In this document: piece after piece, positions 1 to 9,941 of the stretch
Layout: each line of letters begins with the position of its first letter
Numbering within the stretch: position 1 is the stretch's first letter
Origin: Roseospirillum parvum
GTDB lineage: Bacteria; Pseudomonadota; Alphaproteobacteria; Rhodospirillales; Rhodospirillaceae
NCBI RefSeq assembly: GCF_900100455.1
Contig: NZ_FNCV01000003.1
Location: forward strand, 186,001-250,000
Length of the DNA: 64,000 bases
Reading direction: 5' to 3'
Position numbers and translations under genes: made by a program
The notes under the pieces: generated by a model
Seen by the model: the letters and a program-made list of their open reading frames with translations, nothing else
What the model was told of the DNA's origin: nothing
Database searches by the model: none

Positions 1-2
1 GC

Positions 3-368
3 ACCACCCTGCTCGCCGTGCTCGCCATCTTCATTTTCGGCGGCGACGTGTTGCGCGGCTTCGCCTTCGCCCTGATCTGGGGGGTGGTCGTCGGCACCTA
101 TTCGTCGATCTATGTGGCGACGCCGCTGCTCATCCAGTTCAACCTGCGGCGCGGCACCGACGAGGAAGAGGAAGGCGACGTGCCGGCCCGCTTCACCGAC
201 AGCGGGCGGGCCGGAAGCTCGGCCGCGCCAGGGGATTTCGGGGCCGGCATGGATGCCAACAAGCCGGCCCAGAAGCTGGCCGCCGAACGCCTCGCCCAGG
301 CCAAGGAGCAGGCCCGCGCCGAGGGTAAGGCACCGCCCCCCAAGGACCGTGGCAAGGGGCGGCGCTGA
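3..368 (+). CDS. secF: Protein translocase subunit SecF, C-terminal part
   Basis: This is the 3' end of secF, cut by the window edge; 121 residues are visible. SecF pairs with SecD in the inner membrane and uses the proton gradient to help pull secreted proteins through SecYEG. Two closely spaced hydrophobic segments end in the motif WGVVVGTYSSIYVATPLL, which is the typical last helix of SecF. A hydrophilic, Lys/Ala-rich tail of about 70 residues follows, longer than in E. coli but common in alphaproteobacteria. The next gene starts 25 bases downstream, as expected for a secDF operon. Confidence 0.93.
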   Translation, partial: TTLLAVLAIFIFGGDVLRGFAFALIWGVVVGTYSSIYVATPLLIQFNLRRGTDEEEEGDVPARFTDSGRAGSSAAPGDFGAGMDANKPAQKLAAERLAQAKEQARAEGKAPPPKDRGKGRR

Positions 369-393
369 CCCGACACCAAAAAGGGGTCGACCG

Positions 394-786
394 ATGGAGA
401 TCACCCCCGTTGCCCCGAGCGGCCGGCAGGTCATCCAGGCCTATGGTGACGGCGGCTTCCGCATCGCCGGCACCGACCACGTGGGCTCGGTGGTGGTGCT
501 GGCCGAGCGCACCCTGGCCTGGCCGGTGATCGCCCCCGATGCCATTCGGGCGGCCGAGCTGGTCTCCCTTCTGAAAACCGGCCTTCTGAAAACCGGCGGT
601 GTGCTGGATGTGCTGTTGCTTGGCACCGGGCCGCGTCTGGTCCGCCCGGCGCCCGGGGTGACCGCCGAGCTCAAGGCGGCCCTGGGCTGTGGCCTGGAGG
701 TGATGGACAGCGCCGCGGCGGCGCGCACCTTCAATGTGCTGCTGGGCGAGGGGCGGCCGGCCGCCGCCGCCCTGATCGCGGTCTGA
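394..786 (+). CDS. Mth938-like (DUF498/NDUFAF3 family) protein
   Basis: A 130-residue protein of the Mth938/NDUFAF3-type fold, often found just after secDF in alphaproteobacteria. The eukaryotic relative helps assemble respiratory complex I; the bacterial role is unproven. The start ATG follows an AAGGGG ribosome site at about 381-386. The N-terminal part (ITPVAPSGRQVIQAYGDGGF) and the central VLLLGTGP motif are the family hallmarks. An exact in-frame 15-bp duplication (568-597) gives the residues LLKTGLLKTG, probably a recent slippage event. No signal peptide or membrane segment is seen, so it should be cytoplasmic. Confidence 0.85.
   Translation: MEITPVAPSGRQVIQAYGDGGFRIAGTDHVGSVVVLAERTLAWPVIAPDAIRAAELVSLLKTGLLKTGGVLDVLLLGTGPRLVRPAPGVTAELKAALGCGLEVMDSAAAARTFNVLLGEGRPAAAALIAV
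568..597 (+). repeat. 15-bp tandem duplication inside the Mth938-family gene
   Basis: Two exact copies of CTTCTGAAAACCGGC lie at 568-582 and 583-597. A third near-copy (CTTCTGAAAACCGG) stands at 800-813, just after the stop codon. Confidence 0.9.
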
Positions 787-1172
787 TCCCGCCACCCTGC
801 TTCTGAAAACCGGTCTGGGCCGGAAAATCGGTCCTGGAACGTGAAACAGCCGCCGAAGCGCTGGGCTTCGGCGGCTGCTCGGGCGGGCCCGCGGGCGGGC
901 TCGCCGCGGCGTGGCGCCTGCCCCCCGGCGGCGCCGCGCCTTTGCTTTCTGGACCATCCCCGTCATCGACCGTTCGCGCGGTCTTGTCGCGGGGGCTTCC
1001 TCCCTGTTCGACCCGAGCCGGGTTTCCCTGCCCGGTAAGCTACGCATTCATGGCAAGTCTGTCACGCATTTTTTGCAGGGCTTTGTTACCACACGCGGAG
1101 TGGCTCCAAGCCTTTGTTAACCTGGGGTTTGGCAGACTGCTCCGGCACGCTGGCGAGCCGGGAGCCCCCTCC
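787..1172. other. Intergenic stretch with one hairpin
   Basis: I see no convincing gene in these 386 bases. They hold a copy of CTTCTGAAAACCGG (800-813), a strong hairpin (848-876) and two similar AT-richer strings, CTTTGTTACC near 1081 and CCTTTGTTAACC near 1111. These may belong to the upstream region of the next gene, but no clear -35/-10 pair can be assigned. Confidence 0.6.
848..876 (+). terminator. Hairpin, probable secDF operon terminator
   Basis: A perfect 12-bp stem AGCCGCCGAAGC / GCTTCGGCGGCT surrounds the 5-base loop GCTGG. It lies 62 bases past the stop of the Mth938-family gene. No T-run follows, so it could be a weak or Rho-assisted terminator or an mRNA 3' stabiliser. Confidence 0.55.
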
Positions 1173-1682
1173 ATGCCCATGATGCGACATCCGTTGAGTG
1201 CCCTGACGACGTCGAGTCTGGCCACGTCGATGAGTCTTGCCACGCTGCTACTGGGGGCGCCCCCGGTGCTGGCCGAGCCGCCGGTCTTCCAGCCCGACGC
1301 CGAGACCTGCCGGGTGCTGCGGGCCCGCTTTCCGGAAACGGCAACCGTCCCCGCCGAGACGGTGCCCGACGCCACCTACCGGCCGGGGGTGGATGCCTAC
1401 GGGCGCGCGGTGGTGCCGGCCGAGGGGCCGGGCGGCGCCGACCCGCTGACCGAGTCCCTGAGCGGCCCCTTGCGCTTTCCCCTGACCGTCGATCCGCTGG
1501 CCTGGCAGGCGGCGCTGGGGGCGACCATTCCGCCGGGGCTCGAGGGGCAATTGGCCCTCGGCACCCTGGTTCTCGACCCCACCGACGGGGCGCTGACCCT
1601 GAACGGGGAGCCGCTCAACGCGGCGGCCCGGCAGCGCCTGTTGGCCGCCTGCCGCAAGGGGGACGCGCCCGGGCCCGAGTAG
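1173..1682 (+). CDS. Secreted protein of unknown function
   Basis: A 169-residue protein I do not recognise. The first 34 residues look like a signal peptide: a basic start, a hydrophobic Ala/Leu/Ser core and a cleavage site after PVLA. The mature part is acidic and proline-rich, has two cysteines (one in AETC, one in AACRKG) and a repeated hydrophobic [19 protein letters not shown] stretch suggesting beta structure. The start ATG was chosen because it gives the complete signal peptide; upstream codons in frame would bury it. It stands alone between two hairpin/promoter-like regions and probably acts in the periplasm. Confidence 0.7.
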   Translation: MPMMRHPLSALTTSSLATSMSLATLLLGAPPVLAEPPVFQPDAETCRVLRARFPETATVPAETVPDATYRPGVDAYGRAVVPAEGPGGADPLTESLSGPLRFPLTVDPLAWQAALGATIPPGLEGQLALGTLVLDPTDGALTLNGEPLNAAARQRLLAACRKGDAPGPE

Positions 1683-1704
1683 GGGCCGGGACCGATGGGC
1701 GTCG

Positions 1705-1733
1705 TTGCCAGCCGGGGCGCACTCCCGTACAGT
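1705..1733 (+). promoter_or_regulatory. Candidate sigma-70 promoter for proS
   Basis: TTGCCA (1705-1710) and TACAGT (1728-1733) are separated by 17 bases and lie about 95 bases ahead of the proS start. The hexamers match the housekeeping consensus at 5 and 4 of 6 positions. Confidence 0.6.
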
Positions 1734-1828
1734 GCGGCCACCGCCCGGCGGGCCTTCCGCCGGCGTCTCCCATGCCGAGTCGGCCAATTCCCGGCCGCAC
1801 TTTCCCAGCTCCCAGAGGACCCCGCCCC

Positions 1829-3145
1829 ATGCGCCGCTCGCGCTACTTCCTGCCCACCCTGAAGGAAACCCCGGCCGAGGCCCAGATCGTCTCGCACCGC
1901 CTGATGTTGCGCGCCGGGCTGGTTCGCCAGCACGCCGCCGGCATCTACAACTGGCTGCCCATGGGCTATCGGGTGCTCGACAACATCAAGCGCATCGTCG
2001 AGCAGGAGCAGGACCGCACCGGGGCCATCGAGATCCTGATGCCGACCATCCAAAGCGCCGAGTTCTGGAAGGAAAGCGGCCGCTACGAGGACTATGGCCG
2101 CGAGATGCTGCGCATCACCGACCGCCACGAGCGCGAGATGCTCTACGGCCCGACCAACGAGGAGGCGGTGACCGACATCGTTCGCCAGACGGTGAAGAGC
2201 TACAAGGACCTGCCGCTCAACCTCTACCACATCCAGTGGAAGTTCCGCGACGAGGTGCGCCCGCGCTTCGGCGTCATGCGCGGCCGCGAGTTCCTGATGA
2301 AGGACGGCTACTCCTTCGACCTCGACGAAGAGGCCGGGCGGCGCGCCTACCACAAGATGTTCGTCAGCTACCTCAAGACCTTCCAGCGCCTGGGCCTGAA
2401 GGCCATCCCGATGCGCGCCGAAACCGGGCCGATCGGCGGCAACCTGTCGCACGAGTTCCTGATCCTGGCCGAGACCGGCGAAAGCCAGGTCTTCTGTCAC
2501 CGCTCGCTGCTGGAAAAGAGCATCCCCGAGGACGTCGACTACGACGCCGACCTGGAACCGGTGGTCGCCGACTGGACCGGCGTCTATGCCGCCACCGACG
2601 AGATGCACGACGCGGCCAAGGAGGCCGAGCTGGGTGACGATCTGATCACCGCCCGGGGCATCGAGGTGGGGCACATCTTCTTCTTCAACACCAAGTACTC
2701 GGCCCCCATGAAGGCCGAGGTGGTGGGCCCCGACGGCGCCACCGGACCGCTCTACATGGGCAGCTATGGGATCGGGGTGTCGCGTCTGGTCGGGGCCATC
2801 ATCGAGGCCAGCCACGACGAGGCCGGCATCATCTGGCCGGAGAGCGTGGCCCCGTTCCGGGTCGGGCTGATCAACCTCAAGGTCGGCGACGCCGCCACCG
2901 ACAACGCCGCCGGGGACCTCTACCGGCGCCTTCAGGCGGCCGGGGTGACGGTGCTCTATGACGACCGCGACGAGCGGGCCGGCGTGAAGTTCGCCGACAT
3001 GGACCTGATCGGCCTGCCCTGGCAGGTCATCGTCGGGCCCAAGGGGGTGGCGGCCGGTCAGGTGGAGGTCAAGAACCGCCGCACCGGCGAGCGCGAGGAA
3101 ATGCCGCTGGCCGGCGTCGTCGCCCGCTTCGCCAGCAGCCACTAG
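1829..3145 (+). CDS. proS: Proline--tRNA ligase, short form
   Basis: Class II aminoacyl-tRNA synthetase of 438 residues that charges tRNA-Pro in the cytoplasm. Visible elements are GPTNEE at 107-112, motif 2 ([10 protein letters not shown]) at about 129-138 and motif 3 ([10 protein letters not shown]) at 311-320, followed by the anticodon-binding domain. It is about 130 residues shorter than the E. coli enzyme because the editing insertion between motifs 2 and 3 is missing; this short form is usual in alphaproteobacteria. The start is set by AGAGGA at 1814-1819. It is followed after 25 bases by lolC, the usual order in Rhodospirillales. Confidence 0.97.
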   Translation: MRRSRYFLPTLKETPAEAQIVSHRLMLRAGLVRQHAAGIYNWLPMGYRVLDNIKRIVEQEQDRTGAIEILMPTIQSAEFWKESGRYEDYGREMLRITDRHEREMLYGPTNEEAVTDIVRQTVKSYKDLPLNLYHIQWKFRDEVRPRFGVMRGREFLMKDGYSFDLDEEAGRRAYHKMFVSYLKTFQRLGLKAIPMRAETGPIGGNLSHEFLILAETGESQVFCHRSLLEKSIPEDVDYDADLEPVVADWTGVYAATDEMHDAAKEAELGDDLITARGIEVGHIFFFNTKYSAPMKAEVVGPDGATGPLYMGSYGIGVSRLVGAIIEASHDEAGIIWPESVAPFRVGLINLKVGDAATDNAAGDLYRRLQAAGVTVLYDDRDERAGVKFADMDLIGLPWQVIVGPKGVAAGQVEVKNRRTGEREEMPLAGVVARFASSH

Positions 3146-3170
3146 CAGAACAGCGCGGGGAACAGACGCC

Positions 3171-4406
3171 ATGTTCGGCCCCTTCGAGCGGATGATGGCC
3201 CTGCGCTACCTGAGGGCCCGGCGCAAGGAGGGGTTCGTCTCGGTGATCGCCGGTTTCTCGCTGCTCGGCATCGGGCTGGGGGTGGCCACGCTGATCATCG
3301 TGATGAGCGTCATGAACGGCTTCCGGCAGGACATGCTGGGCCGCATCCTGGGTCTGAACGGTCACATCAACGTCCCCGGTCCGATCGCCGACTACGACCC
3401 GCTGCGCCAGCGCATCGCCGAGATCGACGGGGTCAAGCTGGTCATCCCGGCGATCCAGCGCCAGGTCATGGCGACCGGCGGCGGCGAGGCCACCGGGGCG
3501 CTGGTCCATGGCATGGCGGTCGAGGACATGGCGGCCCGCGACCTGATCGCCGACAACATCGTGGCCGGCAGCCTGGAACACCTGAAGGCCGACCCGGAAA
3601 GCGTGCTGATCGGCCAGCGGCTGGCCCGCAAGCTGCGCCTGGGCATCGATTCGCCGATCACCCTGATCTCGCCCAAGGGCACGGTCACCGCCTTTGGCAC
3701 GGTGCCGCGCATGAAGGCCTACCGGGTGGGGGCGATCTTCAACGTCGGCATGTACGAGTACGACAGCAGCTTCATCTACCTGCCGCTGGACTCGGCGCGC
3801 ACCTACTTCCGGTTCGCGCCCGACACGGTCGGCCATCTGGAGGTGGTGAGCGACAACCCCATGCACATCGAACGGCTGGCCGAGGCCATCGCCCAGGTCG
3901 CCGGGCAGCGGGTGTTCACCTGGAAGGATTCCAACTTCAGCTTTTTCAACGCGCTCAAGGTGGAGCGCAACGTGATGTTCCTGATCCTGACGCTGATCAT
4001 CCTGGTCGCCGCCTTCAACATCATCTCCGGGCTGATCATGCTGGTGAAGGACAAGGGGCGCGACATCGCCATCCTGCGCACCATGGGGGCGGGACGGGGC
4101 GCGGTGATGCGCATCTTCTTCCTGGCCGGGGCCTCGGTGGGGCTGATCGGCACCGCCTTCGGGGTGACCCTCGGCCTGCTGTTCTGCAACAACATCGAGG
4201 CCATCCGCCAGTTCCTGCAATCGGTCACCGGGGCCGAGCTGTTCTCGGCCGAGATCTACTTCCTGTCGCGCATGCCGGCCGAGGTCGACCCGGCCGAGGT
4301 GGTGATGGTGGTCGGCATGTCGCTCGGCCTGTCGCTGCTCGCCACCCTCTATCCGGCGTGGCGGGCGGCCCGGCTCGATCCGGTGGAGGCCCTGCGCTAT
4401 GAGTGA
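3171..4406 (+). CDS. lolC: Lipoprotein-releasing system permease LolC/LolE
   Basis: A 411-residue inner-membrane subunit of the LolCDE ABC transporter, which extracts outer-membrane lipoproteins from the inner membrane and hands them to LolA. The layout is typical: one N-terminal helix (about 22-47), a large periplasmic domain, then three C-terminal helices beginning near [17 protein letters not shown]. The ending with [18 protein letters not shown] is the MacB/LolE family tail. Only one LolC/E gene is present beside lolD, so the pump is probably a homodimer of this protein (LolF-like) rather than a LolC-LolE heterodimer. It overlaps lolD by 8 bases. Confidence 0.95.
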   Translation: MFGPFERMMALRYLRARRKEGFVSVIAGFSLLGIGLGVATLIIVMSVMNGFRQDMLGRILGLNGHINVPGPIADYDPLRQRIAEIDGVKLVIPAIQRQVMATGGGEATGALVHGMAVEDMAARDLIADNIVAGSLEHLKADPESVLIGQRLARKLRLGIDSPITLISPKGTVTAFGTVPRMKAYRVGAIFNVGMYEYDSSFIYLPLDSARTYFRFAPDTVGHLEVVSDNPMHIERLAEAIAQVAGQRVFTWKDSNFSFFNALKVERNVMFLILTLIILVAAFNIISGLIMLVKDKGRDIAILRTMGAGRGAVMRIFFLAGASVGLIGTAFGVTLGLLFCNNIEAIRQFLQSVTGAELFSAEIYFLSRMPAEVDPAEVVMVVGMSLGLSLLATLYPAWRAARLDPVEALRYE

Positions 4407-5103
4407 GACGGCGCGTGAGACGGCGCGTGAGGCGGCGCTTGCGCTTTCCGGTGTTCGCCGACGCTTCCGCCAGGGCGAGGCCTGGCTGGAGGTGCTGAAG
4501 GGCGCCGATCTCAGCGTCGCCCCGGGCGAGATGGTGGCCCTGGTCGCCCCCTCCGGGGCCGGCAAGTCGACCCTGTTGCAGATCGCCGGGCTGCTGGAAA
4601 AACCCGACGCGGGGACGGTCAGCCTGGGCGGACGCGACCTGTCGCGGGCCGGCGACGCGGCGCGCACCGCGGTGCGGCGCAGCGACCTGGGGTTCGTCTA
4701 CCAGTACCACCACCTGCTGCCCGAGTTCTCGGCCCGGGAGAACGTGGTCATTCCGCAGATGATCGCCGGGGTCGGCCGGGGGCAGGCGGCGGCGCGGGCC
4801 GGCGACCTGCTGGGCCGGCTGGGGCTGGGCGAGCGCCTGGATCATCGCCCGGGACAGCTTTCCGGCGGCGAGCAGCAGCGCACCGCCATTGCCCGCGCGC
4901 TGGCCAACCGGCCGCGCCTGCTGCTGGCCGACGAGCCGACCGGCAACCTCGATCCGGGCACCGCCGACACGGTGTTCACCCTGCTGGTCGAACTGGTCCG
5001 GGCCGAGGGGCTGGCTGCCCTGGTCGCCACCCACAACCCCGATCTGGCGGCGCGCATGGACCGCACGGTGCGGCTCAGCGACGGCCGGCTGGTCGCCGCC
5101 TGA
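4399..5103 (+). CDS. lolD: Lipoprotein-releasing system ATP-binding protein LolD
   Basis: The ATPase of the LolCDE lipoprotein exporter, 234 residues. Walker A is APSGAGKST (50-58), the Q-loop glutamine sits in [10 protein letters not shown] (about 102), the signature is LSGGEQQ (154-160), Walker B is LLLADEP (174-180) and the switch histidine is in ATHNPD (about 212). The start ATG lies inside the lolC end, so the two are translationally coupled. The first 13 residues come from three 12-bp repeats (4405-4440) and read [13 protein letters not shown], a short extension ahead of the conserved domain. Confidence 0.96.
   Translation: MSETARETAREAALALSGVRRRFRQGEAWLEVLKGADLSVAPGEMVALVAPSGAGKSTLLQIAGLLEKPDAGTVSLGGRDLSRAGDAARTAVRRSDLGFVYQYHHLLPEFSARENVVIPQMIAGVGRGQAAARAGDLLGRLGLGERLDHRPGQLSGGEQQRTAIARALANRPRLLLADEPTGNLDPGTADTVFTLLVELVRAEGLAALVATHNPDLAARMDRTVRLSDGRLVAA
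4405..4440 (+). repeat. Three 12-bp tandem repeats at the lolD start
   Basis: GAGACGGCGCGT at 4405-4416 and 4417-4428, then the variant GAGGCGGCGCTT at 4429-4440. They encode [12 protein letters not shown] in the LolD N-terminus. Confidence 0.9.
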
Positions 5104-5155
5104 TCTTTCAGCCGCCCTTTGCCATTCCGCCGCGCCGCGTGGCATTCTTTCTTCC

Positions 5156-8100
5156 ATGACCGACGGCTTCGTTCACCTCAGGGTTCACACCGCCTATTCC
5201 CTGTCCGAGGGCGCCATCCCCGTGAAGGCGCTGCCCGACCTGTGTGCCAAGGCCGGCATGCCGGCGGTCGGGCTGACCGACACCCGCAACCTGTTCGGCG
5301 CGCTGGAAGCCTCCACGGCGCTGTCCAAGGCCGGCATCCAGCCCATTGTCGGCTGCCAGATGGCGCTCGCCCGGCCGGCCCCCGCCGAGCCCAGCCGCGA
5401 GCCGCTGCGCCCGGCCGAGCCCGAGTACGTGGTCCTGCTCGCCCAGACCCCGACCGGCTACCGCAACCTTCTGTCGCTGGTCTCGACCAGTTTTCTCGAC
5501 AGCCCGCCGGGCGCCCTGGCCAGCATCGCCATGGACACCCTGGCCGCCCGCGCCGAGGGGCTGATCGTGCTGTCGGGCGGCATCGACGGGCCGGTGGCGC
5601 GGCGCCTGCTGGAGGGCCGCCCGGACGAGGCCCGCCAGATGCTTCAAACCCTGGCCACGGCCTTCCCCGGGCGGACCTATGTGGAGATCCAGCGCCACGG
5701 CCTAGCCGACCAGGACCGTGTCGAGCCGGCTCTGATCGAGTTGGCCTACGCCCTCGACCTGCCGCTGGTCGCCACCAACGACTGCCACTTCCCGGACCCC
5801 ACGCTGCACGAGGCGGCCGACGCCTTGCTGTGCATGTCCCAGAAGGCGACCATCAACACCGCCGAGCGCCGCCGCCTGACCCCCGAGCACTGGTTCAAGC
5901 CGCCCCAGGCGATGCGCGAGCTGTTCGCCGATCTGCCGGAGGCGGTGGACAACACCCTGGTCATCGCCCGGCGCTGCGCCGTCATGGCCGAGGTGAAGAA
6001 GCCCATCCTGCCCACCTACACCAAGCTGGGCGAGCGCAGCGTCGAGGAGGCGTTGGGCGAAATGGCCCGGGCCGGGCTGGAGCGGCGGCTGTGGCGCCAT
6101 GTCTACCGCGAGGGGATGACCGACCAGGACCGCGCCCAGGCGGCCAAGCCCTACCGCGAGCGGCTGGAACACGAGCTGACGATCATCGGCGGCATGGGCT
6201 TTCCGGGCTATTTCCTGATCGTCGCCGACTTCATCCAGTGGGCCAAGGACCACGACATCCCGGTCGGGCCGGGGCGCGGCTCGGGGGCCGGCTCGGTGGT
6301 CGCCTGGGCGCTGACCATCACCGACCTCGACCCGATCCGCTTCACCCTGCTGTTCGAGCGCTTCCTCAACCCGGAGCGGGTGTCCATGCCCGACTTCGAC
6401 ATCGACTTCTGCCAGCACCGGCGGGAAGAGGTGATCCGCTACGTGCAAAAGGAGTACGGCACCGACCGGGTGGCCCAGATCATCACCTTCGGGAAACTCC
6501 AGGCCCGCGCCGTGGTGCGCTCGGTGGGCCGGGTGCTGGAAATGCCGCTGGGCTATGTGGATCGCATCTGCAAGATGATCCCCAACAACCCGGCCAACCC
6601 GGTCACCCTGAAGCAGGCGGTGGACGGCGAGCCGCAGCTTCAGGAGTTGCGCGACGGCGACCCCGACGTGGCCCGCCTGCTGGGCATCGGGATGCAGCTC
6701 GAGGGGCTCTACTCCCACGCCTCGACCCACGCCGCCGGGGTGGTCATCGGCGACCGGCCGCTGGACGAGCTGGTGCCGCTCTACCGCGATCCCAACGCCG
6801 AGACCCCGGTCACCCAGTTCAACATGAAGTGGGTCGAGCAGGCCGGTCTGGTGAAGTTCGACTTCCTCGGCCTCAAGACCCTGACCGTGCTCAAGACGGC
6901 GGTCGACCTGCTGGCCGAGCAGGAGATCGAGATCGACCTGTCGGCCCTGCCGCTGGACGACCGCAAGACCTTCGACATGCTGAGCCGGGGCGAGACGGCC
7001 GGGGTGTTCCAGTTGGAAAGCGCCGGCATGCGCGACGTGCTGAAGGGCATGAAGCCGGACACCCTGGAGGACATCATCGCCGTGGTGGCGCTCTACCGCC
7101 CCGGACCGATGGACAACATCCCCAGCTACATCCGCCGCAAGCACGGCGAGGAGCCGGTCCACTACCTGCATCCCAGTCTGGAGACGGTGCTCAAGGAAAC
7201 CTACGGCATCATGATCTATCAGGAGCAGGTGATGCAGGCGGCCCAGGTGATGGCCGGCTACAGCCTGGGCAACGCCGACCTTCTGCGCCGCGCCATGGGC
7301 AAGAAGATCCAGGCGGAGATGGACAAGCAGCGCCAGACCTTCGTGGAAGGCGCCACGGCGCGCGGCATTCCGTCCAGCCAGGCCAGCCAGGTGTTCGACA
7401 CCATCGCCAAGTTCGCCGGTTACGGCTTCAACAAAAGCCACGCCGCCGCCTATGCCCTGGTCGCCTACCAGACCGGCTACATGAAGGCCAACCACCCGGT
7501 CGCCTTCATGGCCGCGACCATGACTTTTGATAAGCACAACACCGACAAGCTGGGGGCCTTCAAGGGCGAACTGAAGCGCCTGGGGATTCCCCTGTTGCCG
7601 CCCGACGTGAACGTCTCCGGGGTGGATTTCCGCCCTGAGAAGATGGCCGACGGCAGCGATGGCCCCTGGGCCATCCGCTATGCCCTGTCGGCGGTGCGCA
7701 ACGTCGGCACGGCGGCCATGGAGGCCCTGGTCGCCGAACGCGAGGCCAACGGCCCGTTCGCCGACCTGACCGACTTCGCCCAACGCATGGACGCCCGGCA
7801 GGTCAACCGGCGGCTTCTGGAAAGTCTCATCAAGGCGGGCGCCCTGGACAGCCTGAACGCCAACCGGGCGCAGACCTTCGAGGCCATCGAGAGCATCCTG
7901 CGCCACGCCCAGAGCGCCGCCGAGGAGCGGGCCAGCAACCAGGTCAACCTGTTCGGCGGGGGTGACGAGGCGCCGCGCATGGTGCTGCCCAAGGTGGTCG
8001 ACTGGAACCGCCAGGAAAAGCCCGAGAAGGAGTGCGAGGCGATCGGCTTCTTCCTCTCGGCCCACCCGCTGGACGAGTTCGGCGAGCGGCTGGAACGGCT

Positions 8101-8653
8101 GGATGTGATCCCCTTCGGCGACCTCAAGAGCCGCTTCGCCAAGGGGCGCACCGGCGGCGGGGCGGTGCGGCTGGCCGGCATCGTCACCGCGGTGCGCATC
8201 CAGCGCTCGAAGAAGAACAACAACCGCTATGCCTTCGTCACCCTGTCCGACACCTCCGGCATCTACGAGGTGACCCTGTTCTCCGAGGTGCTGGCCAGTG
8301 CCGGCGAGCTGATCTCGGTGGGCCGCCGGGTGCTGCTGTCGGCCGCCGCCGAGCCGCGGCCCGACGACCCCGACGATCTGCGCCTGACCGTGCAGGCGGT
8401 GCGCGCGCTCGACGAGGCGATGGCCAAGGCGGCGACCAAGATCCGCGTGCGCCTGGAAACGCCGGAGGCCATCGAGCCTCTGAAGGTGGCGCTGGGTCCG
8501 GTCCGCCAGGGGGGCGGGGCCCGGGTGGTGCTGGTGCCAAGCTCGCCGCGCTTTGACATGGAGCTCACCCTGGAGGGCACCTACAGCCCGCCACCCGGTG
8601 CCCTGGACACCCTGCGCGTCACCCCGGGGGTGCTCGAGGTGGCGGAGTTCTGA
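5156..8653 (+). CDS. dnaE: DNA polymerase III subunit alpha
   Basis: The replicative polymerase catalytic subunit, 1165 residues, the usual DnaE1 length. It opens with the PHP domain (FVHLRVHTAYSLSEG); the polymerase aspartates lie in PDFDIDF near residues 412-418. The KSHAAAYALVAYQTGYMK stretch of the C-terminal palm/thumb region, helix-hairpin-helix motifs and an OB fold (RLAGIVTAVRIQRSKKNN) follow in the usual order. The ATG at 5156 starts the PHP domain directly; there is no strong ribosome site, so translation may depend on upstream lolD. It closes the proS-lolCD-dnaE group. Confidence 0.97.
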   Translation: MTDGFVHLRVHTAYSLSEGAIPVKALPDLCAKAGMPAVGLTDTRNLFGALEASTALSKAGIQPIVGCQMALARPAPAEPSREPLRPAEPEYVVLLAQTPTGYRNLLSLVSTSFLDSPPGALASIAMDTLAARAEGLIVLSGGIDGPVARRLLEGRPDEARQMLQTLATAFPGRTYVEIQRHGLADQDRVEPALIELAYALDLPLVATNDCHFPDPTLHEAADALLCMSQKATINTAERRRLTPEHWFKPPQAMRELFADLPEAVDNTLVIARRCAVMAEVKKPILPTYTKLGERSVEEALGEMARAGLERRLWRHVYREGMTDQDRAQAAKPYRERLEHELTIIGGMGFPGYFLIVADFIQWAKDHDIPVGPGRGSGAGSVVAWALTITDLDPIRFTLLFERFLNPERVSMPDFDIDFCQHRREEVIRYVQKEYGTDRVAQIITFGKLQARAVVRSVGRVLEMPLGYVDRICKMIPNNPANPVTLKQAVDGEPQLQELRDGDPDVARLLGIGMQLEGLYSHASTHAAGVVIGDRPLDELVPLYRDPNAETPVTQFNMKWVEQAGLVKFDFLGLKTLTVLKTAVDLLAEQEIEIDLSALPLDDRKTFDMLSRGETAGVFQLESAGMRDVLKGMKPDTLEDIIAVVALYRPGPMDNIPSYIRRKHGEEPVHYLHPSLETVLKETYGIMIYQEQVMQAAQVMAGYSLGNADLLRRAMGKKIQAEMDKQRQTFVEGATARGIPSSQASQVFDTIAKFAGYGFNKSHAAAYALVAYQTGYMKANHPVAFMAATMTFDKHNTDKLGAFKGELKRLGIPLLPPDVNVSGVDFRPEKMADGSDGPWAIRYALSAVRNVGTAAMEALVAEREANGPFADLTDFAQRMDARQVNRRLLESLIKAGALDSLNANRAQTFEAIESILRHAQSAAEERASNQVNLFGGGDEAPRMVLPKVVDWNRQEKPEKECEAIGFFLSAHPLDEFGERLERLDVIPFGDLKSRFAKGRTGGGAVRLAGIVTAVRIQRSKKNNNRYAFVTLSDTSGIYEVTLFSEVLASAGELISVGRRVLLSAAAEPRPDDPDDLRLTVQAVRALDEAMAKAATKIRVRLETPEAIEPLKVALGPVRQGGGARVVLVPSSPRFDMELTLEGTYSPPPGALDTLRVTPGVLEVAEF

Positions 8654-8966
8654 GGGGGAGGGGGCTTGGTCGGCCCGCCGCGCCGACTGGAAACGGCTTG
8701 ATTTCCCCCCCGCCAGGGAGTAGAACCCGGCCCCATCGCGACTCTCCGCCGTCTCCGTGTTGTCACAGGGCGCGGGCTGGGGGCGCGAAATCCACACGCG
8801 GGGCTCGACCAGCCGGGCCGCGACGCTTGGATCTCCGGTCAAAGCCGGAGCCGGGCGGCGGTCCTTCCGGTGTTGGTGTCCCTTCACGGCGCGTCTTTCA
8901 GGGCGGGCCGGGGCAGCGACCACACCCCGCGGCGGTCAACCGGAAAAGCAAGGAAGTTCCACGACC
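8654..8966 (+). other. rpsB upstream region and structured 5' leader
   Basis: These 313 bases contain no supported gene. A promoter candidate at 8698-8726 would give a leader of about 230 nt. The leader includes a clear hairpin CTCCGG / CCGGAG (8833-8838 with 8845-8850) and further GC-rich inverted segments. The reading frame of rpsB stays open upstream, but no ribosome site or conserved protein supports an extended start. Confidence 0.6.
8698..8726 (+). promoter_or_regulatory. Candidate promoter of the rpsB-tsf-pyrH block
   Basis: TTGATT (8698-8703) and TAGAAC (8721-8726) are spaced by exactly 17 bases, with the start point expected near 8733. Confidence 0.55.
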
Positions 8967-9779
<813 letters not shown>

Positions 9780-9797
9780 TAGGCCCTGTTTCCTGAT

Positions 9798-9827
9798 CGC
9801 CCGGCCCGGGTTTCGCCGGGTCGGGCG
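9798..9827 (+). terminator. Hairpin between rpsB and tsf
   Basis: CGCCCGGCCCGG (9798-9809) pairs with CCGGGTCGGGCG (9816-9827) around a 6-base loop, with one G-T pair. There is no T-run, so it is more likely an attenuator or processing/stability element that lowers tsf relative to rpsB than a full stop. Confidence 0.5.
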
Positions 9828-9941
9828 CCATCAATCTGTCACCCCCCGGCGCCGCCCGACCGTGGCAGCATGGGGCGAGGTTTCATCGGGGCCCGGCCGA
9901 CCCTTCCGGCGCCGGGCCCAAACGAGAGGGTTGTTGACGTT

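Noticed and set aside
1397-3172. A 591-codon minus-strand frame opposite proS
   Set aside because: Same shadow effect; no recognisable domain, and proS is complete on the other strand.
5702-8923. A 1073-codon open frame on the minus strand opposite dnaE
   Set aside because: It is antisense to an intact, conserved dnaE, its protein is low-complexity (His/Gly/Arg/Gln-rich), and such frames arise from the strong G/C bias at third codon positions.
8757-8966. In-frame upstream extension of rpsB
   Set aside because: No ATG or ribosome site, atypical residues, and the family N-terminus begins at 8967.
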